This document shows positions 15,504-22,801 of a DNA stretch of 32,472 nt, one piece after another. The DNA lies in the NCBI GenBank assembly GCA_944392255.1, contig CALXVY010000020.1, positions 1-32,472 of the forward strand, written 5' to 3'. The position numbers and the translations under genes are program-made. The notes under the pieces are model-generated. The model ran no database searches, was not told where the DNA came from, and worked only from the letters and a program-made list of their open reading frames with translations. The stretch's first letter is position 1. Every line of letters starts with the position of its first letter. Origin of the DNA: an uncultured Alphaproteobacteria bacterium (lineage in GTDB: Bacteria > Pseudomonadota > Alphaproteobacteria > RF32 > CAG-239).

Positions 15504-16998
15504 CTTATTAAAAAAAGTCAGCTTTTTTGATTTTGTATACATCTGGATGCGGTTACAAGGCTTAAAAGTCCCAAAACATCAAAGCAAAATGGCGCATTGG
15601 CTGTCTGAGTTATTCACATCTTCAAAGCAAAGACAAGGTTTGTTAATGGCATTTAGAAATTCCGGCAAGTCAACGATTGTAGGTTTGTTTTGCGCTTGGG
15701 TTTTATATTATAAGCCCGAAACCAGAATTTTAGTCATGGCGGCAGATCATGCTTTAGCAAAAAAAATGGTTAGAAACGTCAAACGCATTATTGAACAGCA
15801 TCCTTTGACCAAAGGGCTAAAGCCACAAAAGTCAGACCAATGGGCGGCAGGACAATTTACCATAAATCGTCCGCTTGAACTCAGAGACCCATCTATGTTG
15901 GCAAAAGGCTTGGGAGCAAATATCACCGGCTTACGAGCTGATTTGATTATCTGTGACGATGTTGAGGTTCCCAAGAATTCGGATTCTCCAGCCAAAAGAG
16001 CCGATATGAGAGAAAAGCTGGAAGAGTTGGACTATATCTTAACACCAGAAGGAATGCAGCTTTATATTGGCACACCGCATACATTCTATACGATTTATCA
16101 GATAGAATATGAGGAAAAAAAGCCGGAAACAGAACCTTTTTTATTAGGATTTAATAAATTAGAGTTGCCGATTTTAGATAAAAACGGAAAATCTGCTTGG
16201 CCGGAACGTTTTAGTGAAGAAAAAATTGCTTCAATACGCATACGCTCAGGAGAAAATAAGTTTTTATCTCAGATGATGTTAACGCCAGTTAACTTCAATG
16301 ACAGTATTTTAAATCCAGATTGCTTAAAGCCATATGAGGCAGAAATTAATATTATTGCCTCAAATGGTCGTGATTTTTTGAAAATCGGAGACAAGAAAAT
16401 GTTGTCAGCCTCGTGCTGGTGGGATCCCTCGTTTGCTTCAAGCAAAGGAGATAACTCGGTCATTGCCTGTGTCTTTACCGATGAAGATGGTCATTATTGG
16501 CTGCACGATTTGGAATATATCAAAATAGATGATGAAGTTAAAGACAATGCCGCTTCATTACAATGTCAAAAAGTGGCGGCTTTTATTGAGCGTAATCATT
16601 TAAATGCCATTCGAGTGGAAGCCAATGGTATAGGTAAATTTTTGCCGGGGATATTAAAACAAGTTTTGGCGCAAAAAAATATGCGTGTCGCAGTTTTGGA
16701 GATGTATTCAAGCAAAAATAAAGCTGAACGGATAATTTCAGCCTTTGAAGTGTTGTTGGCAGAAAGGGCATTGAATGTACACAAAAAAATCTGGAGCACG
16801 TCATTTATTGAAGAAATGCGTGAGTTCTCTGTCGATGGAAGCGGACATGATGATGCTTTAGATGCCGTTGCCGGATGTTTGAGTTCTGAACCGGTACGGT
16901 TATCTGTGAGCTTTATGGGCAACATTCCGCCAAAATATAACAAATGGCAAGGCAGCAATAAGCAGTTTACGGCACAAACAACTTTTACAATAGATTAG
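15484..16998 (+). CDS. Phage terminase large subunit (packaging ATPase/nuclease)
   Basis: The motor ATPase and nuclease that fills the capsid with DNA. I favour the ATG at 15484 (504 residues) because AGGAG lies 4 bases upstream; ATGs at 15469 and 15490 are alternatives. The ATPase domain has a deviant Walker A (RNSGKST, about 58-64) and a Walker B LIICDD (Asp158/Asp159). The RNase H-like nuclease domain shows WWDPSFASSKGDNS (Asp314 and Asp323), VEANGIG (Glu379) and GHDDALDA (Asp456/Asp457). All key acidic residues are intact, so the enzyme should be active. The layout resembles terminases of podovirus-like prophages. The start lies inside the putative small-terminase gene, indicating coupling. 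Confidence 0.92.
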   Translation: MKMTKADLLKKVSFFDFVYIWMRLQGLKVPKHQSKMAHWLSELFTSSKQRQGLLMAFRNSGKSTIVGLFCAWVLYYKPETRILVMAADHALAKKMVRNVKRIIEQHPLTKGLKPQKSDQWAAGQFTINRPLELRDPSMLAKGLGANITGLRADLIICDDVEVPKNSDSPAKRADMREKLEELDYILTPEGMQLYIGTPHTFYTIYQIEYEEKKPETEPFLLGFNKLELPILDKNGKSAWPERFSEEKIASIRIRSGENKFLSQMMLTPVNFNDSILNPDCLKPYEAEINIIASNGRDFLKIGDKKMLSASCWWDPSFASSKGDNSVIACVFTDEDGHYWLHDLEYIKIDDEVKDNAASLQCQKVAAFIERNHLNAIRVEANGIGKFLPGILKQVLAQKNMRVAVLEMYSSKNKAERIISAFEVLLAERALNVHKKIWSTSFIEEMREFSVDGSGHDDALDAVAGCLSSEPVRLSVSFMGNIPPKYNKWQGSNKQFTAQTTFTID

Positions 16999-17007
16999 GA
17001 AAAAACA

Positions 17008-17295
17008 ATGTTGAACGAATTAACAAACTGGATAGCGATGGTTGAACTACCGGTATTTGCCGCATTGTTTAGAATGGTTAATCGTAACAAAAAAGAGGCG
17101 GAAACAGGCATAGAACATTTGAAAGAAGCACATGACACACATGTTTCCAATCTGAAAGATGCATTAGCTGATTTCAAACTTCATGTAGCCCGCAATTATG
17201 TTTCGGTAAACTATCTGAAAGATGTGGAAAACCGCTTAACCGACCATCTGCTGAGAATTGAGAAAAAATTAGATGGAGTAGGAAAAAACACATGA
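17008..17295 (+). CDS. Small coiled-coil protein of the lysis module
   Basis: A 95-residue protein with a short hydrophobic N-terminal stretch (LTNWIAMVELPVFAALF, about 5-21) and a long helical, heptad-rich body (about 28-92; ending NRLTDHLLRIEKKLDGV). Its last bases overlap the start of the endolysin gene in an ATGA arrangement, and its start follows TAGGAAAA. Membrane-anchored helical proteins next to endolysin and holin are often spanin-like, but there is no lipobox or proline-rich segment to support that. I only call it a small phage-cassette protein. Confidence 0.65.
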   Translation: MLNELTNWIAMVELPVFAALFRMVNRNKKEAETGIEHLKEAHDTHVSNLKDALADFKLHVARNYVSVNYLKDVENRLTDHLLRIEKKLDGVGKNT

Positions 17296-17711
17296 CAGAT
17301 TTAACGACGGATATTTTAGCAAAAACCATTTTTGGTGAGGCCAGAGGAGAACCTTTGTCCGGTCAAGAGGCGGTTGCTAACGTGATTATGAACAGAGTTG
17401 CCTTTAGTCAAAAGAAAGGAGGTTATTGGTGGGGAAATGATGTTGCAAGTGTTTGCCAAAAAGATAAACAGTTTTCCTGTTGGAATTTAGATGATGCCAA
17501 TTATCGGCTGTTGCTTCGTGTAGATGAGGGAAATCCGATTTATGCAACATGCAAACGCATAGCCAAACGTGCTCTGGCAGGTATGTTGCCGGATAGAACT
17601 TATGGAGCCACACATTATCATACCAAAAAAGTACGACCGCGTTGGTCAATTGGCAAAATTCCTTGTACAGAAATTGGCAATCATGTTTTTTATAATGATG
17701 TGGAGGAATAA
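17292..17711 (+). CDS. SleB-like cell-wall hydrolase (endolysin)
   Basis: This 139-residue protein matches the Hydrolase_2/SleB family of lytic transglycosylase-like enzymes. IFGEARGE (13-20) carries the catalytic Glu16, and GATHYHT (105-111) is the family's second conserved motif. VANVIMNRV between them is also typical. There is no signal peptide, so it would need the holin encoded directly downstream to reach the wall. It overlaps the previous gene by 4 bases and its stop is immediately followed by the holin start. Its likely job is host lysis and release of particles. Confidence 0.88.
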   Translation: MTDLTTDILAKTIFGEARGEPLSGQEAVANVIMNRVAFSQKKGGYWWGNDVASVCQKDKQFSCWNLDDANYRLLLRVDEGNPIYATCKRIAKRALAGMLPDRTYGATHYHTKKVRPRWSIGKIPCTEIGNHVFYNDVEE

Positions 17712-18203
17712 ATGCTGATGAAACTATTAAGCCAGTTCGGATTACCTTTTTTAATAAAAATGGTGCGTTCCGGATTGGAAAAAATCGGCGGAGATACGGC
17801 ACTTAAAGCAACAGAAGCTTTAAGCGAAGTAAGTGCGGATATCGAAAAACAAAAAATATCCAATGCGGCGGTATCGGAAGCCAATCGGCATTTGGAAAAA
17901 ATGCAAGAACTGGAAAATGAATTGGATAACAATACATTAAGCCAAATTCATCAAACCATACGTCAAGAGTTGAATGCTGAAGATAGATTTGTTCGTTTTT
18001 GGCGTCCGGCTTTTGGATATTCGGTTGCATTAGCATGGTTGTTGATGATTGGCACGGTTTGCTATGTTGTTTTGTCTTCTTATCCAAATGCAGAAACAAT
18101 AATAAATGCGCTGGTGGAGACCACATCTCTCTGGAGCGTTGCTTTGGGTGTTTTGGGAATTCAGGTTGTCAAAAGTACTCAAGAAAAATCGAACAAAAAA
18201 TAA
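17712..18203 (+). CDS. Holin of the GTA-type 3-TM family
   Basis: A 163-residue protein with an amphipathic N-terminus (about 1-20), a long charged helical region (30-90) and then DRFVRFWRPAFGYSVALAWL leading into two clear membrane segments (about 103-123 and 138-152). The R-F-W-R-P motif before the first strong helix is characteristic of the holin family first named for gene-transfer-agent release in Rhodobacter. A perfect GGAGG lies 5 bases before the ATG, which abuts the endolysin stop. It should form the membrane lesion that lets the endolysin out. The same family also occurs in ordinary prophages, so it does not by itself prove a gene transfer agent. Confidence 0.8.
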   Translation: MLMKLLSQFGLPFLIKMVRSGLEKIGGDTALKATEALSEVSADIEKQKISNAAVSEANRHLEKMQELENELDNNTLSQIHQTIRQELNAEDRFVRFWRPAFGYSVALAWLLMIGTVCYVVLSSYPNAETIINALVETTSLWSVALGVLGIQVVKSTQEKSNKK

Positions 18204-18223
18204 TAACACACAAAACCCAAGTG

Positions 18224-18250
18224 GCTCGAATTTTTATTCGAGCTTTTTTT
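18224..18250 (+). terminator. Intrinsic terminator after the holin gene
   Basis: GCTCGAAT (18224-18231), loop TTTT, ATTCGAGC (18236-18243) and seven T (18244-18250). The 8-bp stem is perfect. The next gene starts 23 bases later and has no visible promoter, so the structural genes depend on read-through or antitermination. Confidence 0.88.
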
Positions 18251-18273
18251 ATATCAAAATGAAAGGAGAAAAC

Positions 18274-18468
18274 ATGGGAGGAGTTTTTAGTAGCAAACCC
18301 AAAATTAAGGTGGTTGAAGATACTTCGGCTCAAGATGCGGAAGAAGCCAGAAAAGAGGCTTTGGCACGTCAACGTCGCGGCTTGGAAAGTACCATTCATA
18401 CATCATATACCGGAACATTCGATCCCACTAATCGCGATTTGAATCGTAAAAAACTATTGGGAGAATAA
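18274..18468 (+). CDS. Small phage protein upstream of the portal
   Basis: A 64-residue hydrophilic protein starting MGGVFSSKPKIKVVEDTSAQ, with an Ala/Glu/Arg-rich helix and RQRRGLESTIHTSYTG (about 33-48). Short proteins with an R-x-R-G-x-x-S-T-I-x-T motif are common in podovirus structural modules, from my recall, but have no established role. The start follows AAAGGAG. The stop is 2 bases before the portal start, so the two are translated together. Confidence 0.7.
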   Translation: MGGVFSSKPKIKVVEDTSAQDAEEARKEALARQRRGLESTIHTSYTGTFDPTNRDLNRKKLLGE

Positions 18469-18470
18469 AC

Positions 18471-20006
18471 ATGGAAAATAAGATTGAAAAGCTAATCAAA
18501 CGTTATCAAAAGGCTGTGGAAAGAAAACAGCTCTGGGAACCCCATTGGCAAGAATGTTATGAATATGCTTTTCCGCAAAGAGAAAATGTTTGCAGTTCAA
18601 TGTTTCAAAATGTGGAAGGAGCCAAAAAAAATCTGCATTTATTTGATGCCACAGCTCCCGACGCGGTAGACCAACTGGCATCTTCTTTGCTGGCAGAGTT
18701 AACTCCGCCATGGGCGAAATGGTTTGGGTTAAAAGCCGGACCGGAATTACTGCCCGAAGAAGCCTCTCAAATAGCAGAAGCCTTGAGTAAAACCTCAGAT
18801 ATAATGTTGCAACATTTTGAACATTCCAATTTTGCGGTGGAGATTCATCAGTGTTATTTGGATTTAATTACTGTCGGTACGGCTTGTTTGATGTTTGAAG
18901 AAGCACCGGTGGGTGAGGCATCTGCTTTTAGATTTTATGCCGTTCCTTTGCGTGAAATTGCTTTGGAAGAAAGTGCTGATGGCAAGTTGGATACCACATT
19001 TCGTTGTTCTCAAGTGAGTATAGAGGATATTCGCCTGCGTTTTCCGGAGGCTGAGTTACAAGACAGTTGGCTCGAACAAGCCCAAAATCCGGATTTTCGC
19101 TTAAGCTTGATAGAGGCTGTTATTCCGCAAAACGGCAAATTTGGTGCAGCAGGATATGAATATACGGCTTTTGTATGGGATGAAAACAGCGGCTTGGAAG
19201 ATAATGTCATTTTGAAAGAAGGTATATTTTCTTCTTCGCCGTTCATCAATTTCCGTTGGCTCAAAGCTCCCGGAGAAATATATGGTCGCTCGCCGGTAAT
19301 GAAGGCTTTACCGGATATCAAAACTGCCAATAAAGTAGTGGAGCTGATATTAAAGAATGCCTCCATTTCCGTAACCGGCATTTGGCAAGCAGACGATGAT
19401 GGGGTACTAAATCCGGCAAATATCAAACTCGTCCCAGGGGCGATTATTCCCAAAGCTGTCGGCTCAAAAGGCTTAACACCATTGGAATCCCCCGGAAAAT
19501 TTGATGTTTCGCAGCTGATTTTGGAAAATCTGCAAAAGAATATCAACCATGCATTGCTGGCAGATAGATTATCGCAGATTAATGCCCCAAACATGACCGC
19601 GACCGAGGTCTTGGAAAGAACAGCGGAAATAGCCCGCATTCTGGGAGCCAGTTTTGGGCGCTTGCAATCCGAGTTATTAACGCCTTTGCTCAAGCGCGCA
19701 TTTCTGATTTTGCGTCGTCGCGGTGATATCATGAATTTTGACTTGGATGGCAAGATTGTTGATTTGCAATACAAATCGCCGTTAGCCATGCTCAAAGCCA
19801 GAGAAGATGTCAATAATATCAGCCAGTGGGTGACTTTGGTTTCTTCGTTAGGTGCATTGGGAATGGGTGCGGTTAATGCCTTTGAGGCAGCCAAAACCTT
19901 GGGCAAAATTTTGAACGTTCCGGAAAAATTGATAAACGAAAAAATCATAGATGAAAATCTGTTGCAAGGTTTAATCGGTGGAGGAGAAGAAAATGCCGCC
20001 GCATGA
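18471..20006 (+). CDS. T7-type head-to-tail connector (portal) protein
   Basis: This 511-residue protein forms the dodecameric ring through which DNA enters and leaves the head. N-terminal KRYQKAVERKQLWEPHWQEC, then FPQRENV, DATAPDAVDQLASSLLAELT (about 61-80) and TPPWAKWFGL are hallmarks of the T7 gp8 head-tail connector family (gp8 is 536 residues). PGEIYGRSPVMKALPDIKT (about 268-286) and TATEVLERTAEI (about 372-383) are also typical. It has a clear ribosome-binding site (GGGAG). Its last 14 bases overlap the Bbp19-like gene. The T7 type fixes the particle as short-tailed. Confidence 0.92.
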   Translation: MENKIEKLIKRYQKAVERKQLWEPHWQECYEYAFPQRENVCSSMFQNVEGAKKNLHLFDATAPDAVDQLASSLLAELTPPWAKWFGLKAGPELLPEEASQIAEALSKTSDIMLQHFEHSNFAVEIHQCYLDLITVGTACLMFEEAPVGEASAFRFYAVPLREIALEESADGKLDTTFRCSQVSIEDIRLRFPEAELQDSWLEQAQNPDFRLSLIEAVIPQNGKFGAAGYEYTAFVWDENSGLEDNVILKEGIFSSSPFINFRWLKAPGEIYGRSPVMKALPDIKTANKVVELILKNASISVTGIWQADDDGVLNPANIKLVPGAIIPKAVGSKGLTPLESPGKFDVSQLILENLQKNINHALLADRLSQINAPNMTATEVLERTAEIARILGASFGRLQSELLTPLLKRAFLILRRRGDIMNFDLDGKIVDLQYKSPLAMLKAREDVNNISQWVTLVSSLGALGMGAVNAFEAAKTLGKILNVPEKLINEKIIDENLLQGLIGGGEENAAA

Positions 20007-20220
20007 GGAATATGACACCAGACAAATGAGTGATGAAGAAATCAAAAAAGCCTTTGTCCGGTGCTTCATAAGCAAAGAGGGCAAAATTGTCCTCTCATAT
20101 TTGCGTCGCCAAACCATTGAGAGATGCTTGGGTGCAGACGCAGAAGACCGCCACTTGCGCGATTTGGAAGGACAAAGAAGATTGGTCCGCCAAATAGAGC
20201 AGCTAAGTGACATCAATTAA
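19993..20220 (+). CDS. Bbp19-like small phage protein
   Basis: The ATG at 19993 follows GGAGGAG and lies inside the portal gene; the 75-residue product starts MPPHEEYDTRQMSDEEIKKA. FVRCFISKEGKIVLSYLRRQ (about residues 22-41) and the C-terminal DLEGQRRLVRQIEQL resemble the small Bbp19-type protein encoded between portal and scaffold genes in Bordetella phage BPP-1 and relatives. Its function is not established. The position supports the family call. Confidence 0.65.
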   Translation: MPPHEEYDTRQMSDEEIKKAFVRCFISKEGKIVLSYLRRQTIERCLGADAEDRHLRDLEGQRRLVRQIEQLSDIN

Positions 20221-20245
20221 TTTTTTTTACATGAAAGGAAAATAA

Positions 20246-20956
20246 ATGCAACCAAAAGCAAAAACAGAAAATCTTTTGGAAACATCCGCTATTGCAGAAA
20301 AAGGCGGATATTCAAACAAACCGCAAGGCTTACCCGAGCAATTTTGGGATGAGCAAACAGGTGAGGTCAGATTGGAAGAATTGATTGCCTCTTATAACGA
20401 TTTGGCAAGAAGAGATGACAATTTGATAGAAACCAATTTGCGTAATATGCCGCAAAATTATACGCAATATCAAATCAAAAGCCCATCACCGGTTTTGGAG
20501 GTTGATGAAGATTTGATGAAACGTTTTTATGAAAAAGGTTTCACCAATGAGCAAGCCCAATTTGTTTATGACTTGGCAGGAGAGAGAGTTTTGCCGGTTT
20601 TAGATGAAATGGCCGTCAATTTCGAGGCCGAAAAACAACTTGAAAAACTTTCTCGCTATTTTGGCGGCAGAGACAAGTTTAACGAGGTTTCTCGTTCTCT
20701 TTCCAACTGGGCCAAACAAAATGTCAATCCGGAAGTTTATGAAGCGCTGGGCTCCACATCAGAAGGGGTGATTGCCCTTTATAAGATGATGAGCTCATCA
20801 GAACCGTTGTTGAACAAAAACGACGGCGAAGTAAGCAATCTGAGTGAAGCCGGACTTCGTAAAATGATGGAAGACCCGCGTTATTGGCGTGACAAGGATA
20901 GCGCCTATATCGCCAAAATCACTCGTGGTTTTGAAAAACTTTATCCTGAAAAATAA
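20246..20956 (+). CDS. Capsid scaffolding/assembly protein
   Basis: A 236-residue acidic, mostly helical protein. N-terminal LPEQFWDEQTGEVRLEELIA (about 29-48) and C-terminal MMEDPRYWRDKDSAYIAKIT (about 209-228) flank a helical centre with a protein-protein-interaction look. This arrangement, with a D-P-R-Y-W-R motif near the end, is what I recall from podovirus scaffold proteins. It sits directly before the major capsid gene, the usual place. Its likely role is to template procapsid assembly and then leave. Its ribosome-binding site is AAAGGA. Confidence 0.75.
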   Translation: MQPKAKTENLLETSAIAEKGGYSNKPQGLPEQFWDEQTGEVRLEELIASYNDLARRDDNLIETNLRNMPQNYTQYQIKSPSPVLEVDEDLMKRFYEKGFTNEQAQFVYDLAGERVLPVLDEMAVNFEAEKQLEKLSRYFGGRDKFNEVSRSLSNWAKQNVNPEVYEALGSTSEGVIALYKMMSSSEPLLNKNDGEVSNLSEAGLRKMMEDPRYWRDKDSAYIAKITRGFEKLYPEK

Positions 20957-20998
20957 ACTTAAAATATTAACACTTAACATGAAAAGGAAAATAAAAAT

Positions 20999-21823
20999 AT
21001 GTCAACAGAAGTAAGTAAGTCCTTTATTAAAAACTTTGAAGCAGATGTTCATTTGGCTTATCAACAAATGGGCTCAAAATTGAGAAATGCTGTCCGCTAC
21101 AAAGGCAACATTGTCGGCGCCACCACCGTATTCCAAAAGGTTGGCAAAGGTATTGCCTCTGGCAAAGCGCGCCATGGTTTGGTTCCGGTTATGAGCATTG
21201 ACCACACACCGGTTGAATGTGAATTGCTCGACTACTATGCCGGTGATTGGGTAGATGCTTTGGATGAACTCAAAATGAGTATTGATGAACGCCGTGTGGT
21301 TGCCAGTGCCGGCGCTTACGCTTTGGGCAGAAAAACCGATGAATTGATTATAGATGCATTGAATAAAGCACCAGAGGAAAATGATGTCGGTGATTATAGT
21401 CAAGTTCTGAACAAAGATACCATTTTGCAAGCTTTTGCCAAATTGAACAGTAACGATGTTCCGGATGATGGACAACGTTTTGGTATTGTTGGTCCGTTGC
21501 AATGGAACGCTTTGTTGAATATTGATGAGTTCTCTAATTCTGACTATGCCGGTGATAATTTGCCGTTCTTAAAAGGTACCGAAAGCCGCAAATGGTTAGG
21601 AATCAATTGGATTATGCACACAGGTTTACCACTTGAAGGTACCAATCGTGATTGTTTCATTTTCCACAAAACCGCCGTTGGTCACGCTTCCGGTCAAGAT
21701 GTAAAATCAGACATCACATGGCACGGTGATCATGCCGCTCACTTTGTTAATAACATGATGAGCCAAGGAGCCTGCTTGATTGACGGTACCGGCGTTATCC
21801 GCATTAAATGCAAAGAAGAATAA
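20999..21823 (+). CDS. Major capsid protein
   Basis: This 274-residue protein starts MSTEVSKSFIKNFEADVHLA and continues YQQMGSKLRNAVRYKGNIVG, a pattern I associate with podovirus coat proteins of the HK97-related fold (for example the coat of BPP-1-like phages). DHTPVECELLDYYAGDWVDA (about 63-82) is typical of the same group. It follows the scaffold gene and precedes a putative cement gene, as expected. No protease gene is present and the length fits a coat that needs no large cleaved N-terminus. The codons look evenly used and the gene is intact. Confidence 0.85.
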   Translation: MSTEVSKSFIKNFEADVHLAYQQMGSKLRNAVRYKGNIVGATTVFQKVGKGIASGKARHGLVPVMSIDHTPVECELLDYYAGDWVDALDELKMSIDERRVVASAGAYALGRKTDELIIDALNKAPEENDVGDYSQVLNKDTILQAFAKLNSNDVPDDGQRFGIVGPLQWNALLNIDEFSNSDYAGDNLPFLKGTESRKWLGINWIMHTGLPLEGTNRDCFIFHKTAVGHASGQDVKSDITWHGDHAAHFVNNMMSQGACLIDGTGVIRIKCKEE

Positions 21824-21848
21824 TTAAGAAAAGAAAGGAATTAAAAAT

Positions 21849-22109
21849 ATGGCTTATGATTCAAAAAATTTTAGTGTAATGGCTTATGCCAATGGTTTTA
21901 CTTTGTGGAACTATTCATCAGAAGATGATTTAAATACCGTTAAAGGAAGCGGCTATTTTAATGATATCGCCCCATTTGCTCGCAAAGGCGATATGATTTT
22001 AACAAATGCCGGCACGGCCAGCACATTGGAACCGGCAGTTTTGTCCGTATCTTCGATTGAAGACGGAACCGTAACTGTTGCGGCATTGGCAACATCTGCC
22101 GCCGCGTAA
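21849..22109 (+). CDS. Putative head decoration (cement) protein
   Basis: An 86-residue protein with MAYANGFTLWNYSSEDDLNT (about 11-30), GSGYFNDIAPF and a beta-rich Ala/Thr/Val-rich C-terminus (TVTVAALATSAAA). It lies 25 bases after the coat gene with a strong AAAGGA ribosome-binding site. Position and composition suggest a small protein that stabilises the capsid surface, as Bbp16-type cement proteins do. I do not recognise a definite family, so a structural but unassigned role is the safe reading. Confidence 0.65.
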   Translation: MAYDSKNFSVMAYANGFTLWNYSSEDDLNTVKGSGYFNDIAPFARKGDMILTNAGTASTLEPAVLSVSSIEDGTVTVAALATSAAA

Positions 22110-22182
22110 CGGGAATAAATAAATCCTTTTTTAGTATTGTAGGTTTTTAAATAAAAAAAGATATACTGTAAGCAAATGATAG

Positions 22183-22217
22183 GGAGCCTGTGATAATAAA
22201 GCAGGCTCCTTTTTTTT
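22183..22217 (+). terminator. Intrinsic terminator between head and tail genes
   Basis: GGAGCCTG (22183-22190), an 11-base loop, CAGGCTCC (22202-22209) and eight T (22210-22217). The 8-bp stem is perfect and GC-rich. The tail gene starts 15 bases later. A TATACT lies at 22162-22167 upstream of the hairpin but has no good -35. Confidence 0.9.
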
Positions 22218-22231
22218 GAAGGGAAAAAGAG

Positions 22232-22801
22232 ATGAGTAACAGTAGCATCAATATCTGTTCACAAGCATTGTTAAAGATAGGAGCATCAAGTATAACCAGC
22301 TTTGAAGATGGAACGGCGGAAGCAGAAGTTGCCGGAAATTTATATCCGTATATTCGTGATGCGTTATTATCTTCCTATCCATGGAGCTTTATATTAACAC
22401 AAACCCAATTAGCACGTTTGGAAAGCACACCCCTTGCCGATTTTAATTATGCATATTTACTTCCGTCCGATTTTTTAAGAATTATATCGGTTGGATATGG
22501 AAATAAGGGAAGAGGCGTAGAATACAAAATTGTAAAAGATTGCATTTACTGCAATTTGCCACAATTAAATTTAACATATTTGCGTCGGCCGGATGAAGAT
22601 AATTTTCCGGCTTATTTTTGTGAGGCTTTAATTAACAAATTGGCATACGAATTCTGCATTCCGTTAACCGAGAGCACCACAAGAGCCGAATTTTTGAGCA
22701 AAATTGCCGAAGATAGTGTTAACCGCGCGCGTTCAATTGATGCTCAACAATCAACACCGTCAAAGTTTGAAGATTTTTCATTGGTGGAGGTTAGAGGATG
22801 A
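22232..22801 (+). CDS. Tail tubular protein A-like (head-tail adaptor)
   Basis: This 189-residue protein has SINICSQALLKIGASSITSF (about 5-24) and YPYIRDALLSSYPWSFILTQ (about 38-57), which are typical of T7 gp11-like tail tubular A proteins. These form the ring under the portal. LPSDFLRIISVGY and LTYLRRPDEDNFPAYFCEAL later in the chain fit the family too. Its last 4 bases overlap the start of the tail tubular B gene (ATGA), so the two are made together. The length is close to T7 gp11 (196). Confidence 0.87.
   Translation: MSNSSINICSQALLKIGASSITSFEDGTAEAEVAGNLYPYIRDALLSSYPWSFILTQTQLARLESTPLADFNYAYLLPSDFLRIISVGYGNKGRGVEYKIVKDCIYCNLPQLNLTYLRRPDEDNFPAYFCEALINKLAYEFCIPLTESTTRAEFLSKIAEDSVNRARSIDAQQSTPSKFEDFSLVEVRG

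Noticed and set aside
22137..22167. Promoter TTGTAG-19-TATACT ahead of the tail genes
   Set aside because: The spacer is too long and the -35 weak, and it lies upstream of a strong terminator, so it would not by itself express the tail genes.
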